Positions 8,004 to 17,975 of a stretch of 64,000 nt of DNA are shown one piece after another. The stretch lies in NCBI RefSeq assembly GCF_005771495.1, contig NZ_VAUW01000007.1:1-64000 (forward strand), in the 5' to 3' direction. How positions within the stretch are numbered: position 1 is the stretch's first letter; each line of letters begins with the position of its first letter. The notes under the pieces were generated by a model. It did no database searches, was not told the DNA's origin, and saw only the letters and a list, made by a program, of their open reading frames with translations. The position numbers and the translations under genes are program-made. This DNA comes from Maribacter sp. ACAM166. GTDB lineage: Bacteria; Bacteroidota; Bacteroidia; Flavobacteriales; Flavobacteriaceae.

Positions 8004-9329
8004 TTAAGATTCTTTACTCCAGTTTAAGCGGTCCATTTGGTTAAATGGCCAAGGTGCTCCATTATTCTCAATATTACCCATCATATTATTTAAATCTGTT
8101 GGTGCAGCAGATTGTTCCATTACCAAATATTGTCTCATATCCATTATAATGGACAAAGGGTCTATACTTACCGGACATGCTTCTACACAGGCATTACAGG
8201 TAGTACACGCCCATAATTCTTCTGGAGTAATATAATCGTTTAACAACTGTTTTCCGTCATCTTTAAACTCCCCGTTATTCTTATCCATAATATTACCCAC
8301 TTCTTCTAAACGGTCACGGGTATCCATCATAATTTTTCGAGGCGATAATTTTTTACCGGTTTGGCTGGCAGGGCATTCATCTGTGCACCGACCACATTCG
8401 GTACAGGTATATGCATTTAATAATTGTACCCAACTTAAATCTTGAACATCAGAAGCACCAAACTTATCTGGTACCGCAGCGTCTTCTGCAGGTTCTGCAT
8501 ACGGGTCAGCATCTGGGTCCATCATCATACGAACTTCATCTGTAACAGATCGCAAATTCTTGAATTGACCTTTTGGCATTAAACGCCCATAATACGTATT
8601 TGGAAATGCAAGAAGAATATGTAAATGTTTAGAATAATATAAATAGTTGAGGAAAAATAAAATTCCCGCAATATGCAACCACCAAGCCGTACGCTCTACT
8701 ACTATTAAAGTTGACATGGAGATATTCTCAAATAACGGAGCTATTATACTACCAATAGGATAAGCACCTGCTTTCACATAATGAACTGCTCCCATTTGCT
8801 GCAATTGATAATCGGCGGCGTTCATAGTCAAGAACAAAACCATTAATACTAATTCAATATATAAAATAAGATTTCCATCTTGCTTAGGCCATCCTTCCAT
8901 TTCTGGTTTAATAAACCGTTTCAAACGAATAAGGTTTCTTCTAGCCCAAAAAGCAATCACTGCAATAATTACAAGTAAAGCCAATACTTCGAATGAAGCA
9001 ATAAGTACATCATAAACAGGACCTAAAACTGAAAACAATCTGTGTGTACCGAAAATACCATCAAGAATTATTTCAAGAACTTCTATATTTATAATTACAA
9101 AACCAACATAAACAATTACATGAAGCGCACCAGCAATAGGGCGAACAACCATTTTAGTTTGACCCAAGGCTATCTTAGCCATATTAGTCCATCGTTGGGC
9201 TTTATTGTCGGATACAGAAACATCCTTACCAAGGAATATATTTCGTTTTAACTTTGAAATATTCTTCACAAAAAAACCTATACCTACGAGTAGGAGAATA
9301 ACAAAGAGGATGTTTGGGAGATACTGCAT
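8004..9329 (-). CDS. Membrane-bound 4Fe-4S dicluster protein (HdrE/NarI-like N-terminus)
   Basis: 441 residues. The N-terminal half has about five to six hydrophobic segments (near 5-22, 66-90, 105-128, 155-172, 195-212, 215-240), with histidines such as H70, H219, H235 and H237 that could bind b-type heme, as in HdrE/NarI. The C-terminal half carries two 4Fe-4S motifs, C309-x2-C-x2-C-x3-C319-P and C375-x2-C-x2-C-x3-C385-P. It is expected to link the quinone pool to the CCG protein encoded 8 bp downstream. The 3' neighbour supports a two-subunit membrane reductase or oxidase; which electron donor it uses cannot be read from the sequence. Confidence 0.88.
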   Translation of the reverse strand: MQYLPNILFVILLLVGIGFFVKNISKLKRNIFLGKDVSVSDNKAQRWTNMAKIALGQTKMVVRPIAGALHVIVYVGFVIINIEVLEIILDGIFGTHRLFSVLGPVYDVLIASFEVLALLVIIAVIAFWARRNLIRLKRFIKPEMEGWPKQDGNLILYIELVLMVLFLTMNAADYQLQQMGAVHYVKAGAYPIGSIIAPLFENISMSTLIVVERTAWWLHIAGILFFLNYLYYSKHLHILLAFPNTYYGRLMPKGQFKNLRSVTDEVRMMMDPDADPYAEPAEDAAVPDKFGASDVQDLSWVQLLNAYTCTECGRCTDECPASQTGKKLSPRKIMMDTRDRLEEVGNIMDKNNGEFKDDGKQLLNDYITPEELWACTTCNACVEACPVSIDPLSIIMDMRQYLVMEQSAAPTDLNNMMGNIENNGAPWPFNQMDRLNWSKES

Positions 9330-9333
9330 AAAT

Positions 9334-10320
9334 TTATTCTTCTATTTTCTCAGCTGGATCGTCTTCAGGAACTGTATAATCCTTTTGTTTTTTACCGAAA
9401 ACTGAAACGTTCACATACCGCTTAGGATTTAATCGTAAATCTTGTAAAAGAAGATCTAATTCCTTAGTCGTGCTATTTAAATTAGTATATAATTCCTTGT
9501 CTGTCATTAGTAGCCCTAGCGTACCATCTCCATTTTCGATTTTTTGGGCTACATTATCCAAACTGGTCATTGTAGATTCTAGACGTGCTAAAGTTCGTCC
9601 TAATCCTGCGGCATTTATAGAATCTGAAAGCTTTGCGAAATTTGAAGTAAGCACGTCAAAATTCTTAAAAGAATTATTTAATTTATCTTTATTATCCACT
9701 AATATGGTATTAAGAGAAGCTGCACTACCATTAAGACTTACTATTAAATCGTTCAAACCAACAATAACCTCTTTTAATTCTTTCTTAGTATTCGTATCCA
9801 AAACAGAATTTACATTTACCAAAACAGAGTCTGCACCAGAAATAGCAGATTCAAATTTACGCACTAACGGTGTTAATTTTTGTTGTGCCAAATCGGTAAT
9901 TCCTGGTCTAGTCTCGGTTCTTAACGTATCACCAGATTGAGCTAAACCAGTTGCATCAAAAACAGGTCTAATTTGCAATCCCTTACCTCCTATTATACCC
10001 GTATCATAGAGCTCTACAATACTATTTTTAGAAAACTTAAAATCATTACTAACGTTAAAAGTTACTAATAGATTTCCCTTTTCGTCCAAAAATTTTATGT
10101 TGTTCACTTTACCGACGCTAAATCCATTAATTGAAACCGTAGTCCCAGACTGAAGTCCGCCGACATTAGGGTAAATGGCATACAGAGTTTTGCTATTGTC
10201 AAAAATAGGAGTAGATTTCAAATAACTGAATCCCATGATAAACAATAGAATTCCTCCTATTACGATAATTCCTGTTTTTAATTCTCTAGATAGTTTCAAG
10301 CAATTATATTTTTGGTACAC
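9334..10320 (-). CDS. MCE/MlaD-family lipid-transfer protein
   Basis: Up to 328 residues. One N-terminal membrane anchor (IIVIGGILLFIMGFSYL) is followed by an MCE domain at about 38-120 (LYAIYPNVGGLQSGTTVSINGFSVGKV type), then a long helical region rich in Asn, Ser and Thr that probably forms a tunnel or coiled coil. MlaD-type proteins carry phospholipids between the membranes. No ATG start exists before the anchor: the frame begins with GTG at 10320, and TTG at 10299 would give the more family-like N-terminus KLSRELKTG. It starts 26 bp after the amidase gene and ends 4 bp before the membrane Fe-S gene, so it is in an operon. No mlaE/mlaF-type partners are nearby. Confidence 0.88.
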   Translation of the reverse strand: MYQKYNCLKLSRELKTGIIVIGGILLFIMGFSYLKSTPIFDNSKTLYAIYPNVGGLQSGTTVSINGFSVGKVNNIKFLDEKGNLLVTFNVSNDFKFSKNSIVELYDTGIIGGKGLQIRPVFDATGLAQSGDTLRTETRPGITDLAQQKLTPLVRKFESAISGADSVLVNVNSVLDTNTKKELKEVIVGLNDLIVSLNGSAASLNTILVDNKDKLNNSFKNFDVLTSNFAKLSDSINAAGLGRTLARLESTMTSLDNVAQKIENGDGTLGLLMTDKELYTNLNSTTKELDLLLQDLRLNPKRYVNVSVFGKKQKDYTVPEDDPAEKIEE

Positions 10321-10346
10321 TCAAAATTAGGAATAAAATTCACACT

Positions 10347-11594
10347 TTAAGGGGTTAATTCAGAAACCTCATCTATTGCCTCTTTAATAGAAATCCTCTC
10401 CCCCAACCTGTATGCTACAATATACGCTGTTTTATATCCTTTATCGACTGCAAGGGATTGCATCATTTTCGCTTCTCTATACGACCTTGTCTCCCCATAC
10501 ATATATCGATACAAGTTTTTGTAAGGCTCTTGTGAAAGGCTAGAGAGACCGTTAAAATTAGCCCCATTAAGCTGCAAATTTTTACTACTCGCCATTAATT
10601 GAATTTTAAACATAATGGAGGCTACCACTTCTTTAGAAGTAATAGCCTGTTTAGGTTTATCGTCGGTTATAGATTTTTGTTTCTTAATTTCTGCAACTTT
10701 ACCATTTGAACCAACTGTAATTACATCTTTTTCGCCATCAACCTTCTCTGTAATTTCTTCCGTTACAGCCGTTGCTTTTGGTTTTGAGACTATAGTTTCA
10801 ACCGCTTTAACAGTTGGCTGAACACCCTCTTTATAGTTCAATATTGCCTTGGCGATAGCACCTCCCATATCGGCCTGCCCTTTATTTGAATTCAAATAAG
10901 CACCCTCATCTTTATTCGTTAAAAAGCCCGTTTCTACCAAGACACTAGGCATAAAAGTTTGATGCAAAACAATAAACCCAGCTTGCTTCACCTTTCTATC
11001 GGTTCTTTTTAATGAATTGGAAAAATTTTCTTGAATCATCGTAGCCAGTGCCACACTTTGGTCTAAAAACTCCTCTTGCATAATCGTAAGACCAATTACA
11101 GATTCTGGTGAATTGATATCATAATCCGCATATCGGTTTTCATAATTATCTTCTAAATAAATAACGGAGTTTTCCTTCTTGGCAATTTCAAAATTTTGCT
11201 TATTTGCGTGCAATCCAAGCACAAAAGTTCCGGCACCATGAGCATCTGAAGTGTGTGAATCACAATGAACGGAGACAAACAAATCAGCATTAGCCTTATT
11301 AGCAACCTCTCCCCTAACAAACAAATCAATAAACGTATCATCTTTACGTGTATAAATAACTTTAATATCCTTATTCTTCGATAAAATCTCACCGACTTTC
11401 AAAACAATATGTAACGCAATTTTTTTCTCCAAATATCCATTTCCCAAATTTCCTGGGTCATGTCCACCATGTCCGGCATCCAGTACAACAATGAAAGGGT
11501 CTTCTGATTTTATTTCTTCTTTGGGGCTAGAAAAAGATTGAATCAATAATGACACTGCCAAAACAAGTGAAAAGCAAATAGATTTTATTTTCAT
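10347..11594 (-). CDS. N-acetylmuramoyl-L-alanine amidase (Amidase_3)
   Basis: 415 residues with an N-terminal signal or anchor segment (1-22). About 33-255 is an Amidase_3 zinc domain: H42 in DAGHGGHDPG, E56 in LEKK and H110 in SVHCDSH are the predicted zinc ligands, and E221 in VLVETGFL is the catalytic Glu. It cleaves the bond between MurNAc and the stem peptide, as in AmiABC-type cell-separation enzymes. A Lys/Thr/Val-rich linker (about 260-325) leads to a C-terminal ~85-residue SPOR-like module (IMFKIQLMASS...YRYMYGE), which may bind denuded septal glycan. It heads a minus-strand operon and is divergent from lptD, a common flavobacterial arrangement. Confidence 0.92.
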   Translation of the reverse strand: MKIKSICFSLVLAVSLLIQSFSSPKEEIKSEDPFIVVLDAGHGGHDPGNLGNGYLEKKIALHIVLKVGEILSKNKDIKVIYTRKDDTFIDLFVRGEVANKANADLFVSVHCDSHTSDAHGAGTFVLGLHANKQNFEIAKKENSVIYLEDNYENRYADYDINSPESVIGLTIMQEEFLDQSVALATMIQENFSNSLKRTDRKVKQAGFIVLHQTFMPSVLVETGFLTNKDEGAYLNSNKGQADMGGAIAKAILNYKEGVQPTVKAVETIVSKPKATAVTEEITEKVDGEKDVITVGSNGKVAEIKKQKSITDDKPKQAITSKEVVASIMFKIQLMASSKNLQLNGANFNGLSSLSQEPYKNLYRYMYGETRSYREAKMMQSLAVDKGYKTAYIVAYRLGERISIKEAIDEVSELTP

Positions 11595-11670
11595 AAGTAC
11601 TAGGGATTATATAGCCCTGATAATGGTTAAATTTATTGTAACACCCTACATAGGGAATAAAAAATATATG

Positions 11671-11678
11671 TAAGTTTG
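11671..11678 (+). promoter_or_regulatory. Possible -7 element for lptD
   Basis: TAAGTTTG matches the Bacteroidota -7 consensus TAnnTTTG. Transcription from here would begin near 11685, leaving a ~50-nt leader before the TTG at 11738 but almost none before the TTG at 11699, so it favours the later start. No TTG lies at the expected -33 spacing, so support is partial. Confidence 0.35.
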
Positions 11679-11737
11679 ACATCTGAAACAATGGCTCATT
11701 GGACTGCCAAACCTTTACAAAAATAGGATATATAGCC

Positions 11738-14461
11738 TTGCAATCAAACAAACACTACTTACTTTTCCTATTTGTCATTTTTGTTGCATGCTTTTATGCT
11801 CATGCACAAGAAGGTAAGATTACAACGCTTAATATTAAGGTACAAAAAGATTCAATAAGCGCACCCCTATTCCCTTCCCTAAATAGTAGAGATTCAACTG
11901 CTACCGATTCTTTGGCTAAAGATTCACTTAACCGGAAGCCACCGTTACTTTTAGACAAAATCACCTACAAAGCAAAGGATTATGTCAAATTAAGTCAAAA
12001 AGAAAATAAAATATACCTCTACAACGAGGCTGAAATATACTATCAAGATACCGAAATTAAGGCTGGAATAATCATAATGGATTATATCAAAAATGAGGTC
12101 TATGCTGGTAGAATTAAAGACTCTTTGGGTAATTATAGTCAACTACCCTATTTTAAACAAGGTACGAACATTATCATACCAGATTCTATTCGATTTAATT
12201 TTGATTCTCAAAAAGCACTAATTTGGAACTCACGAACTGAACAACAAGCAGCTGCAGGTCAATTGGGTAGTGATGCCATGAAAGTGTATGCCGAAATCAC
12301 TAAAAAGGAAAATGACTCAGTTTACTTTTTAAGTGAAGGAAAACTGACAACCTCTACAGATACTATAAACCCCGATTATTACATCAGGGTAAGAAAAGCA
12401 AAATTTGTGCCAAAAAAGAAAGTAATTGCCGGTTTTAGCAACCTATATATTGCCGATGTGCCTACGCCGATAGCTATGCCATTTGCTTATTTTCCATTAT
12501 CCGTTGGAAGGTCTGCAGGTATTTTGATGCCCTCTTTTGGTAACGACCCTAATACAGGCTATTTCTTACAAGATATGGGCTATTATGTTCCATTAGGCGA
12601 TTATGCAGATGTAACCCTTTCGGGTGATTTTTATACAAACGGTAGTTATGCTTTTAGGACCGCATCTATATATACGAAGCGGTATAAATATAGGGGTAAT
12701 GTTAATTTACGATACGAAAATCAAGTTCGAAGTCAAAAAGGCTTTAGTGACTACAGTTTATCAAGAAACTATAACATTCAATTTTCACATTCCCAAGATC
12801 CAAAATCAAGTCCTAATTCTAGGTTTTCGGCATCGGTTAACCTAGGTAGTAGTGAATATTATAGGAACTCTTTGCAACAAAGAAATTTACCCAACACGCA
12901 AAACAACACGCTATCATCTTCTATATCATACTCAAAGACATTTCCGGCCTATCCATCGGTAAATATGAGCATGACTGCTACTCATTCACAATTAACCTCA
13001 CCGAATGCAACAGCAAATATTAATGATAACATTACCATGACCCTGCCAACATTTCAGGCAAGTATGGAGCGTATTTTTCCATTTGCAAAAAGAGATGGCA
13101 TAAAAAAGGGCATTATACAGAACATCAATTTTCAATATGATGTAAATGCACAGAATAGGCTAACAACCAACGATGATGACTTTTTAACCGGTAGAATGTT
13201 TGATAATGCTAAAGTTGGCTCACGACATCGTATTCCCGTAAGTACCAACTTCAAGGTAGCTAAATTTTTTAGTGTTAGTGTCGGTGGTAATTATGAAGAT
13301 GTTTGGACCTTAGAGACCTATAACAAACGTTTTGATTCAGAAAACGAAACTATAGTCACGGATACCATTAACGGTTTTGACCGCTACAATAAGTATAATT
13401 TTAGCACTAGTATAGGAACCACTCTCTATGGAACTTTTGACCTTGGAGAAGACAAAAAGATACAAGCAATTCGTCATACAATGCGACCATCTATCAGCTA
13501 TGGTTACGCTCCATCTTTCGACCAATTTTATGATGAATACATAGATGGTGAAGGGGATGTAGTTCAATTTAGCCGATTTCAAGGAACCTTAAATGGCGCA
13601 CCTTCATTAGGCAAATCAAATAGTTTAGGGTTTTCTTTAGCCAATACTTTAGAAGCCAAAGTACGGGACAAAGATTCTACAAAAATAGAACCTAAAAAAG
13701 TTTCATTATTAAGCAATTTCAATATCTCAACAGGTTATAATTTTGAATCTGATTCCTTACGACTAAATCCACTTAACATAAATGGTGGTACAAATATTCT
13801 CGACAACAAAATGTCGATTAACTTTTCTGCTGCCCTAGATCCGTATGCCATAGATAATAATGGCACTAGAATTGACACATGGAATGCAGATAATGGCGGT
13901 AGTCTTTTTCGTTTAACCAGGGCAAATGCGAATATTTCATATTCTATTAGTAGTGATATGTTTGGTAAAAATGACGATGATGAAGAGGAAGAAGAGGAAG
14001 ACCCTTTTGATTATGTAGCCCAAAGTGGTGGTAGAGACGATGATTTATTTGGTAAAGCAGATAGTTTTAACGACAACCCTTTACGCAATAAAGATAAAAA
14101 TCAAGATGTCGAAAACCCCATTTACGGAACAAAAATACCTTGGAACGTGAGATTGGCTTATTCTGCCAGTTACCTCAATTCAGCTAGGCAAAGTGAGTTT
14201 AGTAGCCACTCACTAATGTTTTCTGGGGATATTGAATTAGCCCCAAGATGGAAAATTGGTGGCTCTTCTGGTTATGACTTTAAAAATAATGGGTTCACAT
14301 TAACCCAACTACGTTTTCAACGTGATTTAAAAAGTTTCTCGATGCGTTTTAACTGGACTCCTTTTGGACAGTATAAAAGATGGTATTTCTTTATTGGAAT
14401 AGATGCTTCGATTCTTAAAGATCTTAAGTGGGAAAATAGAAGTCAACCTATTAGAAATTAA
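11738..14461 (+). CDS. lptD: LPS-assembly outer-membrane protein LptD
   Basis: Large beta-barrel that inserts lipopolysaccharide into the outer leaflet. I use TTG at 11738 (907 residues), which gives a compact signal peptide (QSNKHYLLFLFVIFVACFYAHAQ); an upstream in-frame TTG at 11699 would add 13 residues before it. No ATG is available. After the signal comes an OstA/LptA-like N-terminal jellyroll region (about 70-220, with KITYKAKDYVKLSQKENKIYLY and AEIYYQDTEIKAG) and then the barrel (about 230-907), with many alternating aromatic strands. Near residue 750-775 there is a strongly acidic loop (a run of about ten Asp/Glu). ridA follows 17 bp downstream. The partner LptE is not visible here. 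Confidence 0.88.
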   Translation: MQSNKHYLLFLFVIFVACFYAHAQEGKITTLNIKVQKDSISAPLFPSLNSRDSTATDSLAKDSLNRKPPLLLDKITYKAKDYVKLSQKENKIYLYNEAEIYYQDTEIKAGIIIMDYIKNEVYAGRIKDSLGNYSQLPYFKQGTNIIIPDSIRFNFDSQKALIWNSRTEQQAAAGQLGSDAMKVYAEITKKENDSVYFLSEGKLTTSTDTINPDYYIRVRKAKFVPKKKVIAGFSNLYIADVPTPIAMPFAYFPLSVGRSAGILMPSFGNDPNTGYFLQDMGYYVPLGDYADVTLSGDFYTNGSYAFRTASIYTKRYKYRGNVNLRYENQVRSQKGFSDYSLSRNYNIQFSHSQDPKSSPNSRFSASVNLGSSEYYRNSLQQRNLPNTQNNTLSSSISYSKTFPAYPSVNMSMTATHSQLTSPNATANINDNITMTLPTFQASMERIFPFAKRDGIKKGIIQNINFQYDVNAQNRLTTNDDDFLTGRMFDNAKVGSRHRIPVSTNFKVAKFFSVSVGGNYEDVWTLETYNKRFDSENETIVTDTINGFDRYNKYNFSTSIGTTLYGTFDLGEDKKIQAIRHTMRPSISYGYAPSFDQFYDEYIDGEGDVVQFSRFQGTLNGAPSLGKSNSLGFSLANTLEAKVRDKDSTKIEPKKVSLLSNFNISTGYNFESDSLRLNPLNINGGTNILDNKMSINFSAALDPYAIDNNGTRIDTWNADNGGSLFRLTRANANISYSISSDMFGKNDDDEEEEEEDPFDYVAQSGGRDDDLFGKADSFNDNPLRNKDKNQDVENPIYGTKIPWNVRLAYSASYLNSARQSEFSSHSLMFSGDIELAPRWKIGGSSGYDFKNNGFTLTQLRFQRDLKSFSMRFNWTPFGQYKRWYFFIGIDASILKDLKWENRSQPIRN

Positions 14462-14478
14462 CTAAATTAAAATTTATA

Positions 14479-14859
14479 ATGAAAAAAATAATAAATACTA
14501 AAAATGCTCCAGCCCCAATCGGCCCATATAATCAAGCAATTTTGAGTAATGGAACATTGTATATTTCAGGTCAAATACCTATAAATCCAACCACAGGAGA
14601 ATTGATTTCTGGTGACATTAAAAAGGAAACAGAACAATCAATGGAAAATTTAAAGGCCATTTTAACCGAAGCTAAAATGACCTTTGAACATGTCGTGAAA
14701 TCATCTATATTTTTAAGTGACATGAACCAGTTCGCTCAAGTAAATGAAGTATATGGTTCTTATTTCAATTCTGAAACTGCGCCCGCTAGAGAAACCGTAG
14801 AAGTTGCAAACTTACCCAAGTTTGTAAATGTTGAAATAGCTATGATCGCCGTAAAATAG
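14479..14859 (+). CDS. ridA: RidA/YjgF-family enamine/imine deaminase
   Basis: 126 residues, the usual length for RidA, which hydrolyses reactive enamines such as 2-aminoacrylate released by PLP enzymes. Visible motifs are APAPIGPYNQAI at the N-terminus, LYISGQIPINP, and the active-site stretch SETAPARETVEVANLP, with the substrate-binding Arg, ahead of VEIAMIAVK. It lies 17 bp after lptD on the same strand and ends 4 bp before the convergent kinase gene. The trimeric fold and deaminase role come from family knowledge. Confidence 0.93.
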   Translation: MKKIINTKNAPAPIGPYNQAILSNGTLYISGQIPINPTTGELISGDIKKETEQSMENLKAILTEAKMTFEHVVKSSIFLSDMNQFAQVNEVYGSYFNSETAPARETVEVANLPKFVNVEIAMIAVK

Positions 14860-14863
14860 ATTG

Positions 14864-15715
14864 TTACATATTTGATCGGTGAAATTCAACCAAGCCCTCA
14901 ATAGGTCTTTGTCGAATTACTCCAACTATAAGATCATTTCTTAGCAACACAGAGGTTAGCTCGTCCCTAAGATAATGGGCAATACTTCCTACAAAATTGA
15001 TGGGTACTTTAGTAGCCAGTTCAAATTGCATTACGTAGTTATTGATGAATTGCTGAAAGCCTTTATCAATAACACCTTTTGCATAGGGATGCTCTTTATT
15101 CTCTATCAAGAAGCGAGCGAAAGTGGCTAGATAGGTATTAGGATTAGGTTGCTTGTATAGGTTCTCTTTGATTACATCTGGATCCAAGTCATGCTGCTTT
15201 GCAAATTTGTGTGCTAAGTCAGCAGGCATTTTATGGAAGTAATAATCTCGAATCAATTTACGTCCAAAATAATTTCCACTTCCATCATCCATTGGTATGT
15301 AACCCAATGAAATCACTTTTTGAAATAATTGATTACCATCGTAGTAACTACAATTCGAACCTGTACCAAGTATACAGACAATACCTTGATGACCTACCTT
15401 AGTAGTAGCAAATATTGCAGCGTACGTATCTTCCTTTATATCAGCCTTAGCATTAGGAAAGAAATCCTTAAAAATTGCCTTTAAGAACGTTTTCATACGA
15501 TCCGTTCCACAGCCAGCTCCATAAAAATAAAGATGGGACACTTTTTCCCGATTCTTAGAAAGTTCAAAGTTATTGGCCAAGCGATCTTCAATAACATCTT
15601 TAGTCAACACCTCTGGACTTAACCCTAATGTCTGCGTTAAAAAAAGTTGCTCTCCTTTATCATTTAGGGCAATCCAGTCTGACTTGGTTGCGCCACTATC
15701 TACTATTAAAATCAT
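14864..15715 (-). CDS. BadF/BadG-type ATPase, N-acetylglucosamine/MurNAc kinase-like
   Basis: 283-residue actin-like ATPase of the BadF/BadG/BcrA/BcrD family, which includes GlcNAc kinase and the MurK amino-sugar kinase. The phosphate-1 motif is VDSGATKSDWI at 5-15. The second is CILGTGSNCSYYDG near 112-125, followed by GYIPMDDGSGNYFGRKLI, and an adenosine-type motif NFVGSIAHYL lies near 245. It probably phosphorylates a peptidoglycan-derived amino sugar, which would fit the murQ/nagB cluster elsewhere in the window; substrate choice between GlcNAc and MurNAc cannot be decided from sequence. It is separated from upstream gapA by a terminator hairpin, so it should have its own promoter. Confidence 0.85.
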   Translation of the reverse strand: MILIVDSGATKSDWIALNDKGEQLFLTQTLGLSPEVLTKDVIEDRLANNFELSKNREKVSHLYFYGAGCGTDRMKTFLKAIFKDFFPNAKADIKEDTYAAIFATTKVGHQGIVCILGTGSNCSYYDGNQLFQKVISLGYIPMDDGSGNYFGRKLIRDYYFHKMPADLAHKFAKQHDLDPDVIKENLYKQPNPNTYLATFARFLIENKEHPYAKGVIDKGFQQFINNYVMQFELATKVPINFVGSIAHYLRDELTSVLLRNDLIVGVIRQRPIEGLVEFHRSNM

Positions 15716-15734
15716 AAACAGAATGTCTTTAAAA

Positions 15735-15774
15735 AATAATCCTGAAAATAAGGAAAAAAAGCCTCATTTTCAGG
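15735..15774 (-). terminator. Terminator after gapA
   Basis: Perfect 9-bp stem CCTGAAAAT (15741-15749) / ATTTTCAGG (15766-15774). Read on the minus strand it is followed by ATTATTTTTT. It lies directly behind gapA and ends the pfkA-gapA unit. Confidence 0.65.
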
Positions 15775-15802
15775 AAATATTTTTATTATACTAAATTGTT
15801 AA

Positions 15803-16822
<1,020 letters not shown>

Positions 16823-16827
16823 TTAAA

Positions 16828-17814
16828 TTATGTTGTCATTATCTCTGAAACTCTTATAAGTTCCTTATCTATTTTCGTATGCCCCTTAATCGCTTTCTCA
16901 ATTGGGGTTAATGTTATCTTATTATCTTGAATACCCACCATTAAGCTAGTTTTACCCTCTAATAAAGCTTCAACTGCCTTTACTCCCATTCTACTTGCTA
17001 ACACCCGGTCAAAACAAGAAGGCGCACCACCTCGTTGCATATGGCCAAGAACAGAAACACGTACGTCGTAAATTGGTAAGTGTTCTTCTACGTATTCTTT
17101 AAGCTCAAATACATTCTTACCTGATTTATCACCTTCAGCAACAATTACGATACTCGAAGATTTACCAGACTCCTTACTTCTTTTTAGAGATTCCAATAAC
17201 CTATCAAGACCGAGATTCTCCTCTGGAATCAAGATTTCTTCAGCACCTGCGCCTACACCTGCATTTAAAGCAATATGACCGACGTCCCTACCCATAACTT
17301 CTACAAAAAATAGTCTATTATGAGAACTCGCCGTATCTCTAATCTTATCTATACATTCAACTACTGTATTTAAAGCGGTGTCGAAGCCTAATGTAAAGGT
17401 TGTTCCAAAAATATCATTATCAATAGTACCTGGAATTCCTATAACAGGAAAATCATATTCCTTATTGAAGATCATGGCACCAGTAAAGCTGCCATCGCCC
17501 CCTATTACCACGAAGGCATCTATGCCCGCCTTAACAAGCTGATCATGTGCCATCTTTCTACCTTCGGGTGTTCTAAAATCATTACATCGGGCTGACTTCA
17601 AAATAGTGCCACCTTTGTTAATGATATTATTAACACTACGAGCATCCATAGATTTAAAATCTCCCTCAATCATTCCCTGATACCCCCTGTAAATCGCTAT
17701 ACAGTCAACTTTCATGTAGGCACAGGTACGAACAACTGATCTTATCGCTGCGTTCATCCCTGGAGAATCGCCACCTGAAGTCAATACTGCTATTTTTTTA
17801 ATTTTTGAAGACAT
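16828..17814 (-). CDS. pfkA: ATP-dependent 6-phosphofructokinase
   Basis: 328 residues, typical of bacterial PfkA. It phosphorylates fructose-6-phosphate, the committed step of glycolysis. It shows TSGGDSPGMNAAIR (ATP site), GGDGSFTGA, the catalytic GIPGTIDNDI, a VEVMGRDVGHIAL loop for substrate binding, and VSVLGHMQRGG. The Gly after GGDG and the overall length agree with an ATP-using enzyme, not a PPi-dependent one. First gene of pfkA-gapA; upstream lies a 160-bp gap with a CG-centred palindrome that may be an operator. Confidence 0.96.
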   Translation of the reverse strand: MSSKIKKIAVLTSGGDSPGMNAAIRSVVRTCAYMKVDCIAIYRGYQGMIEGDFKSMDARSVNNIINKGGTILKSARCNDFRTPEGRKMAHDQLVKAGIDAFVVIGGDGSFTGAMIFNKEYDFPVIGIPGTIDNDIFGTTFTLGFDTALNTVVECIDKIRDTASSHNRLFFVEVMGRDVGHIALNAGVGAGAEEILIPEENLGLDRLLESLKRSKESGKSSSIVIVAEGDKSGKNVFELKEYVEEHLPIYDVRVSVLGHMQRGGAPSCFDRVLASRMGVKAVEALLEGKTSLMVGIQDNKITLTPIEKAIKGHTKIDKELIRVSEIMTT

Positions 17815-17895
17815 CGAAAAATTTAAGCCAACGAAAGTACTAAATCTAAATGCAATAATGAAATATAGGAGCGCTGCAATTTAAGAGAAATCTAA

Positions 17896-17950
17896 GAAAA
17901 CGTTTTCATAGTTATATTTTATTATGAAATGTCTTAAAATTGAACGTTTC
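17896..17950. promoter_or_regulatory. CG-centred palindromes upstream of pfkA (possible operator)
   Basis: The perfect 12-bp palindrome GAAAACGTTTTC (17896-17907) is followed 34 bp away by the related GAACGTTTC (17942-17950). Both resemble LacI/CcpA-type operator cores and lie 80-135 bp upstream of pfkA. No regulator gene is adjacent. AT-rich DNA makes short palindromes common, so this is tentative. Confidence 0.35.
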
Positions 17951-17975
17951 TTAACAATAACTTCACAGTATTTTA

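Noticed and set aside
9470-9940. A 156-codon plus-strand frame opposite the MCE gene
   Set aside because: Antisense to a clear family member; composition mirrors the Asn/Ser/Leu-rich MCE helix region.
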